Source of the DNA: Mesorhizobium amorphae CCNWGS0123
Lineage (GTDB): Bacteria; Pseudomonadota; Alphaproteobacteria; Rhizobiales; Rhizobiaceae
Direction of reading: 5' to 3'
Length of the DNA stretch: 64,000 nt
NCBI RefSeq assembly: GCF_001686985.1
Contig: NZ_CP015318.1
Coordinates: 3,408,001 to 3,472,000, forward strand
Made by a program: the position numbers and the translations under genes. Of the stretch, positions 7,933 to 17,127 are shown in pieces. Every line of letters starts with the position of its first letter. Positions within the stretch are counted from its first letter, which is position 1. Below the pieces are notes generated by a model, which saw only the letters and a list, made by a program, of their open reading frames with translations, was not told where the DNA came from and did not search any database.

Positions 7933-9624
7933 CTAGGGTGCGTACCTTGGCAGCGTTATCCGCGACAGCCCGCTCTTGATAACCGAAACTCCGAGTACGC
8001 CTGCAATTGGATAATTCTCCTCTGAAAGCAGCTCGAGCGAGAAATCCGGCTCCCAGGCGCGCAAGCGTTCGACAGTTCGAACTGCTTCCACAGTCTGCCC
8101 CAGATGCCCGTGGCAGGCAGCCGAGTATCTCAAAGCGGGTAGGTATGTGGGTTGCTGCGCAAGGACACGCTCGCCGTGACGTATCCCCTCCTCGAAGCGC
8201 CCGTTCAGAGTTGCCAAGATGCAGCACGTGGTATCGATGCAGTAACGATACAGGGGAGGCCCGCCCAGTGCACGTGCGCGCATCGCATCCTCATAGCCCC
8301 GCTTCACCTCGCCGAGATAGCCGAGCGTCAAGGCACGCATGTCCCAGCAAATGGCTTGTAGCGGGTTAGCGGCTATCGCTCGATCGGCGAGTTCCAGTGC
8401 CTGTGCGTATTCACGAAAGACGAACGAATGGGCATGAGCGGCCAACGCCAGGGTGATAGGATTGAAGGGGGCCACTTCGACGGCGCGATTGGCGCATTCC
8501 CGAACCTGATCGTGAAAGGTGCCCGAGCGGCCGACCCGTCTCTCGCCAAAGCGGGTAACAAACACAAACAGCTGCCACCCCAGATACGTGCTACGCGGGT
8601 CGAGCTCATATGCTTCGGCGAGCATGCGCTCCGCCGAATCTAGGTCCTTATCGCGCATGCGGAATACGTGTCGCAGCGCTGTCAATGCAAGCCGAGACGC
8701 CCGGTGTCGGGGCTCGTCGCGGATGGACTTAGGATCGAGAACGAACTCGAGGATCGAAAACACGATCTGATTGACCAACGACATCAGCTTCAGGCTCGCC
8801 GGGCCAGTCAGGTCGGCCAGCTCGAGAAAATCCGTATGCGACCACAAGAGCCGGCTGTCACCGGGCGCAATTAATGCAAATGTCAGGCCCACTACGTCGC
8901 CCACCACCGTTGCCCTGGTTTGCAACAGCCAGTCTGGTAGCGCAGTGTCAGGCGCTTGGGTCAGCGGTCCCTGCGCTTGAAAATCCACGACGTCGACCAC
9001 TTCGAAATTCAGGATCGATCGAACCACCAGATCCAGGACAAGGTCGCTGACGGCCCTGTTAGCGGAGCCCTCCGTCCACCTGGCATCGCGAAGCAGGCCC
9101 AAGCATAGCCGCGACGAATTCAGAAGTGAGGCGCTTCGCTGTCCGGACAACTGATCTGCCGCGGCAACAGGAGAGACCTTTGCTGGCACTGTGCGAGGCC
9201 GGGGCCATTGGCTTCTTTGCTCACGAAGCCAATCCTCGAACTCTGGATCGCGAATATCGAGGCCCTCAAGCAGATCACGCGTGGCAGAGCCTTCGGGCGG
9301 ATCGTTCAAATCGATGCCGATCGAAGCGACGTCGAGTCGAACCACATCACGATCGGTCGAGATTAGATCAAGGCCGGCGCTGCGGAGCGACTTCCGAACC
9401 TCGGACAGTTCCTGCCGCAAGCTTGCTGCACCCTGCTCCTCGCCGCGAGTGCTCCAGAGCTTGCTTTGCAGCCATTTTCGGCTCCGCGTACCGTTGGGTG
9501 CCAGGGCGAGCATGGCCAAGAGCGCTTTAGACCGTCTGCCATGCGGCGTGACGTCCGCGCCGTCCGCGTTCTCAATCGCGAATGGCCCAATCAATCTAAG
9601 GAAAGGGTGGCCATCCGAGTACAC
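7933..9624 (-). CDS. Winged-helix/TPR transcriptional regulator (SARP-like)
   Basis: This 563-residue protein opens with a winged-helix DNA-binding domain of the SARP/OmpR-C type (residues about 10-105, including RRSKALLAMLAL and SLRQELSEVRKSL). A middle region follows, and then a C-terminal half built of TPR-like helical repeats (about 300-530). It lies 82 bases upstream of the PAP2 gene on the same strand and is the natural candidate regulator of the PAP2-protease pair. It lacks the NTPase domain of the large AfsR-type regulators. Translation appears to start at the GTG at 9624, with no convincing ribosome binding site seen. Confidence 0.75.
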   Translation of the reverse strand: MYSDGHPFLRLIGPFAIENADGADVTPHGRRSKALLAMLALAPNGTRSRKWLQSKLWSTRGEEQGAASLRQELSEVRKSLRSAGLDLISTDRDVVRLDVASIGIDLNDPPEGSATRDLLEGLDIRDPEFEDWLREQRSQWPRPRTVPAKVSPVAAADQLSGQRSASLLNSSRLCLGLLRDARWTEGSANRAVSDLVLDLVVRSILNFEVVDVVDFQAQGPLTQAPDTALPDWLLQTRATVVGDVVGLTFALIAPGDSRLLWSHTDFLELADLTGPASLKLMSLVNQIVFSILEFVLDPKSIRDEPRHRASRLALTALRHVFRMRDKDLDSAERMLAEAYELDPRSTYLGWQLFVFVTRFGERRVGRSGTFHDQVRECANRAVEVAPFNPITLALAAHAHSFVFREYAQALELADRAIAANPLQAICWDMRALTLGYLGEVKRGYEDAMRARALGGPPLYRYCIDTTCCILATLNGRFEEGIRHGERVLAQQPTYLPALRYSAACHGHLGQTVEAVRTVERLRAWEPDFSLELLSEENYPIAGVLGVSVIKSGLSRITLPRYAP

Positions 9625-10027
9625 TAGCGGGCCCTCGCGTCCCCGTACCCTAATATATCATCCGCTAATATAAGTCTATCTGTAATTCTCGGCTTCCGTC
9701 AGGTCAAACCTACACGTGGCAAAGGATTCGAGACGGGATTTCTGCTGTCACGGAAGGACTCGGTAGCGACATCAAGCGGTCGTTCGATGTAAGCGGTCCC
9801 ATTGTCTGAGTTGGGTCAGGTCACGACGATGCCCACACCAACCTGAATGTCCGATCTTGAATATTCGCAGCCCAAAGCTGCCGGTCTGCTCTCGGCCCAG
9901 TCCGGCCGTTCTAAAGCAGCCGCTCGAATTTCCCGCCTATGATGATAGGCGCTCTCGCGGCTCTCACACCGCCCCTTGACGTCCCCTCCATCCCGCATGT
10001 CCAATACGCCCCATCAGGGAGGTTCCG
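9625..10027. other. Intergenic region between two divergent regulators
   Basis: About 400 bases separate the two divergently transcribed winged-helix/TPR regulators. The part next to the left gene (about 9645-9685) is AT-rich and could hold its promoter. No gene, tRNA or clear inverted repeat was recognised, and the rest may be decayed coding DNA. Confidence 0.3.
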
Positions 10028-11557
10028 GTGGAGATCGCGACGCTCGACCAGGTCTTTCACTTCGGCGGCTACACGCTCGACCTCGGCAAGGGCACGCTGC
10101 GCCATGCCGACGGGCCGGCGTTCCTGCGGCCGAAAGCCTATGCGGTGCTGACGCTGCTGGCCCGGCATATGGGCCGGGTCGTGCCCAAATCGGAGATCAT
10201 GGATGCGGTCTGGCCGGGCGTCTTCGTCACCGAGGACTCGCTGACGCAGTCGGTCCGCGAGATACGCAAGGTGCTGGGCGACGACCTCGTGCGCACCGTG
10301 TCGAAGCGCGGTTACATGCTGGCGGCCGAGGTCGAGCCGGCGCCCGAGATCGGTTCGCAGCCGATCGTGGCGGTGCTGCGCTTTCGCAACGAGGGTGGCA
10401 ACCCGGCCGACGATCCGATCGTCGACGGCTTTGCCGAGGATATCATCAACGGCCTGGCGCGCTTCGGCACTGTCACGGTGCTGGCCCGCAATTCCAGCTT
10501 CTCCTTTGCTTCCTTCGCGCGCTCGGAGTGGCCGCAGATCCGCTCGCGCATCGGCGCCGACTATCTGGTCGAAGGCTCGGTGCGCCGGCACGGCGACCAG
10601 ATCCTGGCCGCCGTCAATCTCGTCGACGCAGCCAATGCCAGCCAGCTCTGGGGCGACCGCTACCAAGCCGCCGACAGCGGCTTCTCCGCCATCCAGCAGG
10701 ACATCGTCGAGGAGATCGTCGGGCGCCTGGCGAGGCGGGTCACCAATGCCGGCCTGCAGCAGGCGTCGCGCAAACCGGTCACCAGCCTTGCCGCCTATGA
10801 GCTGGTGCTGCGCGGCGTGGCCCTGGTTCGCGACCCCGCCCAGACCGACATCGAGGGCGCCAGGGCCTTCTTCGAGGCGGCCGTCGCCAAGGACCCGGCC
10901 TATGGGCTGGCCCATATCTATGTCGGTCTGACCTGCGCGCTGAAAGGCGAATTCGAAGAGTCCAGCCATGCCGATCTGGTCAAGGCGCGCGAGCACGTCG
11001 CCAGGGGCCTGGCGCTGTCGCCCGACCAGGCGACCGGCCATCGCATCCAGTCGCTGGTGCGCCTCTACATGCGTGAGCACGATGCGGCCGAGCATCATTT
11101 GCGGACCGCGCTCGAACTCAATCCCTGCGATGCCGACTGCATCGAGCAGATGGGCCTTGTGCTGACCATGCGCGGGCGCCCGTTCGAGGCGCTGGGCTGG
11201 CTGGCGCGCTCCATCCGCATCGATCCGATGATCCCGCACTGGTATCAGTTCGACCGCTCGATGGCGCTCTACATGATGGGCGACTACAAGCCGGCGGCCG
11301 AGGCGCTGGAACTTGCGACACGGCCGACGCCGTGGATCAGGACGCGGCTAGCCGCCTGCTACGCCCAGCTCGGCGCAATGGACGAAGCGCGCCGGCAGGC
11401 CGCCCTCATCAACGAGGGCGACCCCGATTTCTCTCCGATCGACTATGCGACCAAGGCCATGCCGTTCGAGAGCCCGGCCGACGCGGCACATCTGGCCGAC
11501 GGCATCCGGCTGGCGCTTGGCGAGCAGGCGGGTCAATCGACGACCACGACGATATAG
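10028..11557 (+). CDS. CadC-type winged-helix regulator with TolB-like and TPR domains
   Basis: The 509-residue product has an N-terminal OmpR/CadC-type winged-helix domain (about 10-100, ending VRTVSKRGYMLAAEV). A TolB-like segment follows (about 115-225, containing GADYLVEGSVRRHGDQ), then TPR repeats from about 260 onward. This architecture is common in rhizobia, where it is often mislabelled as adenylate cyclase, although no cyclase domain is present here. No transmembrane segment is seen. The GTG at 10028 has GGGAGG a few bases upstream. Its 3' end overlaps the convergent small gene by 25 bases. Confidence 0.85.
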   Translation: MEIATLDQVFHFGGYTLDLGKGTLRHADGPAFLRPKAYAVLTLLARHMGRVVPKSEIMDAVWPGVFVTEDSLTQSVREIRKVLGDDLVRTVSKRGYMLAAEVEPAPEIGSQPIVAVLRFRNEGGNPADDPIVDGFAEDIINGLARFGTVTVLARNSSFSFASFARSEWPQIRSRIGADYLVEGSVRRHGDQILAAVNLVDAANASQLWGDRYQAADSGFSAIQQDIVEEIVGRLARRVTNAGLQQASRKPVTSLAAYELVLRGVALVRDPAQTDIEGARAFFEAAVAKDPAYGLAHIYVGLTCALKGEFEESSHADLVKAREHVARGLALSPDQATGHRIQSLVRLYMREHDAAEHHLRTALELNPCDADCIEQMGLVLTMRGRPFEALGWLARSIRIDPMIPHWYQFDRSMALYMMGDYKPAAEALELATRPTPWIRTRLAACYAQLGAMDEARRQAALINEGDPDFSPIDYATKAMPFESPADAAHLADGIRLALGEQAGQSTTTTI

Positions 11558-11865
11558 CGCCCCTGATAGGCCCGGTAGTAGGTGCCGCCGCAACGCCAGA
11601 CGGCAAAGCCATTGACCTTGGTGCGGATGCAGCCGGTGGGTAACGTGGCGACCCAGGCGGTGGTGTGCCTCAGCACGCGCCATGCGGTGTTGCGCCGCGC
11701 GACGCCGGCAGCACTTCGCGGCGTCCAGGGCTGGCCAACCCGGGCCTCGGCGGCGCCGACCAGCGACAGGACCGGCACCGTGCTGCCGATGATCTCGACG
11801 GCCGCGAGGCCGATTGCGGCCGCGGCGGCGATCGAGCGGAATTTCTTGATGGATTTCGTAGGCAT
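11533..11865 (-). CDS. Small secreted hypothetical protein
   Basis: This 110-residue protein starts at an ATG at 11865 preceded by GGAGAGAGAA. It has a basic N-terminus and a hydrophobic stretch ending near AEA, consistent with Sec export to the periplasm. The C-terminal part reads VWRCGGTYYRAYQGRYIVVVVD, a pattern seen in small uncharacterised rhizobial envelope proteins. Two cysteines could form a disulphide. The longer frame reaching 11946 overlaps the neighbouring gene and is unlikely to be used. Function is unknown. Confidence 0.65.
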   Translation of the reverse strand: MPTKSIKKFRSIAAAAAIGLAAVEIIGSTVPVLSLVGAAEARVGQPWTPRSAAGVARRNTAWRVLRHTTAWVATLPTGCIRTKVNGFAVWRCGGTYYRAYQGRYIVVVVD

Positions 11866-11890
11866 TTCTCTCTCCTGTTGGTTTCGACGT

Positions 11891-12301
11891 CTAGCGGGAT
11901 GGCGCGGCGAGCCGGGCAGCGCCCGCCAATGCCGCGAGGTGGGCAACCACGAACAGGAAATGTGCCGCGGTCGTCACGTAGCCGACGGCAAGCACGTCGG
12001 CGGCGATGAAGAACTGCCAGAACAAAAGGTTTGCGGTTCCGAGCAGCAAATGGACGGCTGTCAGCAAGGCATGCCAGTTGCGCGAATAGGCGACCCGCCA
12101 CATCGTCACCCCGATGATCAGGGCCAGGCCGTGCGCCTCGATGAAGCCGATGCCGGTGCCGGGTGCATTGGCGAGCAGCGTGGCCTCGGCGCCGACGCCG
12201 AAGAAGGAGCCGGCGATGTCGGTGGCCAGGCCGCCCGCCGATGCAAGCATCAGGAAGCCGGCGTTGACGCGGATGAGAAGATTTCCGAAAGCAGGCGACA
12301 T
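11891..12301 (-). CDS. Hypothetical four-helix membrane protein
   Basis: The 136-residue product is almost entirely hydrophobic, with about four predicted membrane helices (residues near 8-30, 48-66, 75-95 and 100-130) and no large loops. AAAGGAATT lies upstream of the ATG at 12301. It is on the same strand as the RND pump gene and ends 26 bases before the start of the small secreted protein, so the two small genes may be co-transcribed. The fold is reminiscent of small DoxX-like membrane proteins, but I cannot assign a family. Confidence 0.6.
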   Translation of the reverse strand: MSPAFGNLLIRVNAGFLMLASAGGLATDIAGSFFGVGAEATLLANAPGTGIGFIEAHGLALIIGVTMWRVAYSRNWHALLTAVHLLLGTANLLFWQFFIAADVLAVGYVTTAAHFLFVVAHLAALAGAARLAAPSR

Positions 12302-12380
12302 TTTCTAATTCCTTTCGAGTTGAGTTGCGGGCAGGGGCGTAGCGGTCATCCGCCTAGCGTTTGCCGGGATGCCGGCCGCC

Positions 12381-15300
12381 TCAGGCGGCCAGCTGTTGCG
12401 GTTCGGCGATTGCCTCGACCGGCTCGGCGGCGGCGGTTTCCGCCGGCGCCTTGATGCGGAACCAGGTGACGTAGAGCGTCGGCAGGAAGACCAGCGTCAG
12501 CGCCGTCGCCACCACCAGCCCGCCCATCACCGCATAGGCCATCGGCCCCCAGAACACGGTCGGCGCGATCGGGATCATGCCGAGTATGGCGGCCGCCGCC
12601 GTCAGCAGGATCGGCCGCAGCCGGTGCTCGGTGGCGCTGATCACTGCCGCCCACGGCTCCTCGCCGCCGGCGATATGCTCGTCGATCTGCGAGATCAGGA
12701 TGACCGAGTTGCGGATCACCATGCCGATCAGCGACATCACGCCGAGGATGGCGACGAAGCCCATCGGTGCGCCCGAGATCAGCAGGGCGCCGGCCACGCC
12801 GATCAGCGCCAGCGGTGCCGTCAGCAACACCAGGAACAGGCGCTGGATGCTCATCAGCTGCACCATCAGCACGGTCATCATGATGAACAGCATCAGCGGA
12901 AACACCACGAAGATCGAGGCCTGCGCCTTGGCGCTGTCCTCCATGACGCCGCCAAGGGCGACATCGTAGCCGGCCGGCAGGCTGGCCTCGAAGGCGGCGA
13001 TCGGGCCCTCGAGCTGCTTCACAATCGCCGTGGCATCCGCGCCGGGCACCACGTCGGCCTGGACGGTGACCGTCGGCAGGCGGCCGCGGCGCCAGATCAG
13101 CGGCGGCTCGGTCTGGTAGGACAGCTTCGCCACCTGTTCGATCGGCACACGCTGTCCGCCGACGGCGCTGATCGTCAGCGTGCGCAGCGTGTCGATGCTG
13201 GCCCGCTCCTCAGGTATCGCCCGCGCCACGACATCGATCAGCCAGGTCCGGTCGCGCATCTGCGTGATCCTGGAGCCGGACAGCACCGAGTTGATCGTGT
13301 CGGACAAGTGCTGCGAGGAGATGCCAAGCGCACGCGCCCGGTCCTGGTCGACCTCGACCTTGATGACCTTGGCCGGCTCGTTCCAGTCGTAGTTGATGTT
13401 GCGTACGCTGGCGTTCTCGCCGATCACCTGCGCGAAGCGCTGCGCGATGTCGCGGGTCTGCTCGGCGTCGGGTCCGCTGACACGGAACTTCAGCGGCCAG
13501 CCGACCGGCGGTCCGAGCTCGAGCGGGGTGACGCGGCTCATGACGTCGTCGAAGCCGGTCGACAGCGCCTTCTCCAGCCGCTCGATGACCGCCTGCCTGA
13601 CGGCATGGCCCTTGGTGACGACCACCGCCTGGGCGAAGAAGTCGTTGGCAAGCTGCGCGTCGAGCGGCAGGTAGAAGCGCACCGCGCCCTGGCCGACATA
13701 GAAGCTCCAATGGTCGATGTCGGGATCGGCCTTGAGCAGCGTCTCGACGCGCTCGACGGTCGCCTGCGTCGCCTGCAGCGAAGCGGTGCGTGGCAGCGTC
13801 AGGTCGACCATCACTTCCGGCCGGTCCGACTTCGGGAAGAACTCCTGCGGCACCAGGCCCATGGCCAGCACCGACAGCGCGAACAATCCCGCCGTGCCGC
13901 CCAGCACCACCCACTTCATGCGCATTGCGAGGTCGAGCACGGCGCGAAAGCCGCGCGAGAAGCGCGAACTGCCATGGCCGCCATGGCCCTTCAGGCGCTC
14001 GGGCAGGATCGCCACGCCGGTGAGCGGCGTGAACAGCACGGCGACCACCCACGACACGACCAGTGCGATGCCGACCACCGCAAACAGCGAGAAGCAATAT
14101 TCGCCGGCGCCGCTCTGGGCAAAGCCGACCGGCACGAAGCCGGCGATGGTGACCAGCGTTCCGGTCAGCATCGGGAAGGCGGTCGAGGTGTAGGCATAGG
14201 TGGCGGCGCTTATCTTGTCGTGCCCTTCCTCCATCTTCGAGATCATCATCTCGACGGCGATCATGGCGTCGTCGACCAGAAGGCCAAGCGCGATGATCAG
14301 CGCGCCGAGCGAGATGCGCTGCAGCGAAATGCCGAAATATTGCATCGCCACGAAGGTGATGGCGAGCACCAGCGGGATGGCGACGGCCACAACGATGCCG
14401 GGCCGCCAGCCGAGTGCCAGGAAGGAGACGGCAAGAACGATGGCGATCGCCTCGCCGAGGCTCTTGGTGAATTCGCCGACGGATTCCTCGACCACATGCG
14501 ACTGGTCGGCGACCAGCCGCAGATCGACGCCGGCCGGCAATTCGCGCTGCATCTCGGCGACCTTGTCCTTGACGTGCTCGCCTAGCGCCAGCGCATCGCC
14601 GCCCGATGTCATCGCGATCGCGATGCCGATCGCCGGCTCGCCGTTGAAGCGGAACTGCTGCTGCGCCGGGTCGGAATAGCTGCGCTTGACCTCGGCAACA
14701 TCGCCCAGGCGGAAGTAATGGCCATTGGCGTAGAAGTTGATCGCCTTCAGGCTCTCTTCGGAGGTGAACTCGCCGGTGACGCGGATGGCGATGCGCTCAG
14801 GGCCGGCATCGACCGTGCCGCTCGGCGTCAGCGCGTTCTGCGCCTGCAGCGCCTGCGACAGCGAGCCGACATCGAGGCCGAGGGCTGCGACCTTCTGCGT
14901 CGAGAATTCCAGATAGATCTTCTCGTCCTGCTGGCCGACCAGATCGACCTTGGCGACATCCGGCACGCGCAGGAAATCGGCGCGCAGGCCGCTCGCCAGA
15001 TCCTTCAACTGGCGGTGGCTCAAGCCGTCCGAACTCAGCGCGTAGATCAGCGAATAGGTGTCGCCGAACTCGTCATTGTAGAATGGGCCCTGGACGCCGG
15101 ACGGCATGGTCGACTTGATGTCGTCCATCTTCTTGCGGACCTGGTACCAGAGCGGCAGCACCTCGGTGGCGCCGACCGTGTCCTTCAGATTGACGAACAC
15201 CACGGATTCGCCGGGCTTGGTGTAGCTCTTGACGTAGTCGAGGTTGGGAAGCTCCTCGAGCTTCTTCTCGATGCGGTCGGTGACCTGCTCGACCGTGTCG

Positions 15301-15479
15301 TTGGTGTCGGCGCCTGGCCACATCGTCTTGATCACCATGGTCTTGATGGTGAAGGGCGGATCCTCCTCCCGCCCCAGCGAGGTGTAGGCCCAAAGCCCGG
15401 CAAGCGCTGCCACGACCATCAGATAGAGCACGAAGCTGCGGTGCCGGATGGCCCAGTCGGAGAGGTTGAAAGAGGTCAT
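12381..15479 (-). CDS. RND efflux pump inner-membrane permease (AcrB family)
   Basis: At 1032 residues it has the standard length for hydrophobe/amphiphile RND pumps, which expel drugs or organic compounds using the proton gradient together with a periplasmic adaptor and an outer-membrane channel. The N-terminus has a first membrane helix followed by EEDPPFTIKTM, as in the family. The TM4 proton-relay motif LVDDAMIAVEMM is present. GGGAG lies 8 bases upstream of the ATG at 15479. The adaptor gene is in the same operon, but no outer-membrane channel gene is nearby, so a shared TolC-like channel is presumably used. Confidence 0.95.
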   Translation of the reverse strand: MTSFNLSDWAIRHRSFVLYLMVVAALAGLWAYTSLGREEDPPFTIKTMVIKTMWPGADTNDTVEQVTDRIEKKLEELPNLDYVKSYTKPGESVVFVNLKDTVGATEVLPLWYQVRKKMDDIKSTMPSGVQGPFYNDEFGDTYSLIYALSSDGLSHRQLKDLASGLRADFLRVPDVAKVDLVGQQDEKIYLEFSTQKVAALGLDVGSLSQALQAQNALTPSGTVDAGPERIAIRVTGEFTSEESLKAINFYANGHYFRLGDVAEVKRSYSDPAQQQFRFNGEPAIGIAIAMTSGGDALALGEHVKDKVAEMQRELPAGVDLRLVADQSHVVEESVGEFTKSLGEAIAIVLAVSFLALGWRPGIVVAVAIPLVLAITFVAMQYFGISLQRISLGALIIALGLLVDDAMIAVEMMISKMEEGHDKISAATYAYTSTAFPMLTGTLVTIAGFVPVGFAQSGAGEYCFSLFAVVGIALVVSWVVAVLFTPLTGVAILPERLKGHGGHGSSRFSRGFRAVLDLAMRMKWVVLGGTAGLFALSVLAMGLVPQEFFPKSDRPEVMVDLTLPRTASLQATQATVERVETLLKADPDIDHWSFYVGQGAVRFYLPLDAQLANDFFAQAVVVTKGHAVRQAVIERLEKALSTGFDDVMSRVTPLELGPPVGWPLKFRVSGPDAEQTRDIAQRFAQVIGENASVRNINYDWNEPAKVIKVEVDQDRARALGISSQHLSDTINSVLSGSRITQMRDRTWLIDVVARAIPEERASIDTLRTLTISAVGGQRVPIEQVAKLSYQTEPPLIWRRGRLPTVTVQADVVPGADATAIVKQLEGPIAAFEASLPAGYDVALGGVMEDSAKAQASIFVVFPLMLFIMMTVLMVQLMSIQRLFLVLLTAPLALIGVAGALLISGAPMGFVAILGVMSLIGMVIRNSVILISQIDEHIAGGEEPWAAVISATEHRLRPILLTAAAAILGMIPIAPTVFWGPMAYAVMGGLVVATALTLVFLPTLYVTWFRIKAPAETAAAEPVEAIAEPQQLAA

Positions 15480-15555
15480 GGCTTTGCTCCCTCAGCCGCA
15501 GCGCCTCCGCGCCGCCGGCTGTCAAAAAGACGATTGGTTGACGAGATGCCGGCCT

Positions 15556-17127
15556 TCAGGCGGCCGGCAGCATTCTCTGGTTTTTCGGCCAACTGGCGGC
15601 CTGTCGCCGCGGCTTGATTGCCAGGGCGGCGATGTAGCGTTCAAAGGCCTGCGGGTCCTGCGTGCCGGCGGCCAGTGCGACGTGGCCGTCGGGTCTGACG
15701 AGATAGGCGCCGTCGCGCTGCAGGCCCGCGGACTTAGCCCTATCCGACCAGGCGAAGACGTGGACGGAAATGCCGTTCCCGGCGAGCATCTCCAGGAACG
15801 CGGCATTCGCCTCGCCATAGACATGGACCTGCCAGTCGAGCGATCGTAGCGGCTCGAAATTGTCGCTGCTGCCGGACGCGACATAGGGCAGGCGGTCGCC
15901 GCCCTGTATCGCGCCGGCCTTGCCGCTGCTGATCGCGCTGGCACGATACTGGATCCGGGTCTGCGAGATCATGCCGAAAAAGGCACGCGATCCGGCAGCC
16001 GTCCCAAGAACCACGCGCAGGATCTTCGGCATCAGATAGCGGCGGAACAGGCCGACCAGCCGCGAGCGGCTGGTGGCGACGCGGAACACCTTGTCCGTGC
16101 TATCGATCAACAGCCTGGCAAAGGCGATGCGCTCCGGCTCGTAGCTGTCCAGCAGGCGCTTGTCGGCGCGGCCTTGCAACACTGCCGCCAGCTTCCAGGC
16201 GATGTTGACCGCATCGCCCATGCCGGTGTTCATGCCCTGGCCGCCGGCCGGACTGTGGATATGGCCGGCGTCGCCGGCAAGGAACACGCGGCCGACGCGG
16301 AAGCGCTCGGCAACCCGGTGATGCACACGGTAGGTCGAGAACCAGTTGACCCTGGCCACCGTGATGCCGGTGTCGCGCTCGACATCGGCGCGGATCGCCT
16401 CGAAGGTGATCGTCTCGTCCGCCTCATGCGCCTTCGGCACCACGCCGATCAGTCGCAGCGAACCGGATTGCCTGACTGGCATGACGATGGCGAAGCCATA
16501 GGTGCTGACCGTGGTGTCCATGCCATTGCGGGTCACCGCGCCGCTGCCATCGACGTCGGCGACGTAGAAGGACTGCTCATAGGTGCCGCCGGGAAAGCCG
16601 ATGGCGAGCCCATGGCGCACGGCGCTGCGGGCGCCATCGCAGCCGACCAGATAGGCGGCACTGATGGTCTCGGTCGCGCCTTGCTTGTTCAAGGTGGCGA
16701 CAACCGTGCCGCCCGTGTCCTCGAAGGCGACCAGTTCGGTGTTGCGCTCGACCCTGACACCGGCCCGCTCGAGATGCGTGATCAGGATGCGTTCGTGAAT
16801 GTCCTGCGGCAGCGCGAACGCAAAGGAGTATGGGCTGACGCCCTGGCCGAAGTCGCTGAGCGGAAGCCTGGCGGCGATGCCAGCCGGTGTACGCACCGTC
16901 AGTCGCTCGACCCTGACGCCGGCGGCGAGCACGTCGTCGACGATGCCGATCTGGCTGTGGAACTCCAACGTGCGGGCCTGGACAGCCAACGCGCGCGAGG
17001 TTTCGCCCGGGCCTGCATCCTTGTCGAAAATACGCACCTGGACGCCGAGGCTGGTGAGCCACAGCGCAAGCGTCAGTCCGGTTGGGCCGGCGCCGGCAAT
17101 CAGCACTTGAGTCTGCGAGGCACTCAT
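15556..17127 (-). CDS. FAD-dependent aromatic monooxygenase (PHBH fold)
   Basis: This 523-residue flavoprotein has the Rossmann dinucleotide motif IAGAGPTGLTLAL at residues 10-22, the CDGARSAVR motif near 165, and GDAGHIHSPAGGQGMN near 285, which together define group A FAD monooxygenases. A C-terminal thioredoxin-like domain (about 420-510, with YLVRPDGHVAL) places it with the PgaE/MhpA-type hydroxylases. These enzymes hydroxylate phenolic or polyketide substrates with NAD(P)H and oxygen. Its start overlaps the stop of the efflux adaptor gene (ATGA at 17124-17127), tying it to the efflux operon, where it may modify the pump's substrate. Confidence 0.9.
   Translation of the reverse strand: MSASQTQVLIAGAGPTGLTLALWLTSLGVQVRIFDKDAGPGETSRALAVQARTLEFHSQIGIVDDVLAAGVRVERLTVRTPAGIAARLPLSDFGQGVSPYSFAFALPQDIHERILITHLERAGVRVERNTELVAFEDTGGTVVATLNKQGATETISAAYLVGCDGARSAVRHGLAIGFPGGTYEQSFYVADVDGSGAVTRNGMDTTVSTYGFAIVMPVRQSGSLRLIGVVPKAHEADETITFEAIRADVERDTGITVARVNWFSTYRVHHRVAERFRVGRVFLAGDAGHIHSPAGGQGMNTGMGDAVNIAWKLAAVLQGRADKRLLDSYEPERIAFARLLIDSTDKVFRVATSRSRLVGLFRRYLMPKILRVVLGTAAGSRAFFGMISQTRIQYRASAISSGKAGAIQGGDRLPYVASGSSDNFEPLRSLDWQVHVYGEANAAFLEMLAGNGISVHVFAWSDRAKSAGLQRDGAYLVRPDGHVALAAGTQDPQAFERYIAALAIKPRRQAASWPKNQRMLPAA

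Noticed and set aside
10028..11557. Labelling the winged-helix/TolB/TPR protein as an adenylate cyclase
   Set aside because: Proteins of this layout are often so named, but no class III catalytic motif is present; only the 4402-5103 gene has one.
12369..14585. 738-codon plus-strand frame opposite the RND pump
   Set aside because: The composition is shadow-like (rich in His, Asp, Arg and Gln) and the minus strand encodes an unmistakable RND permease.
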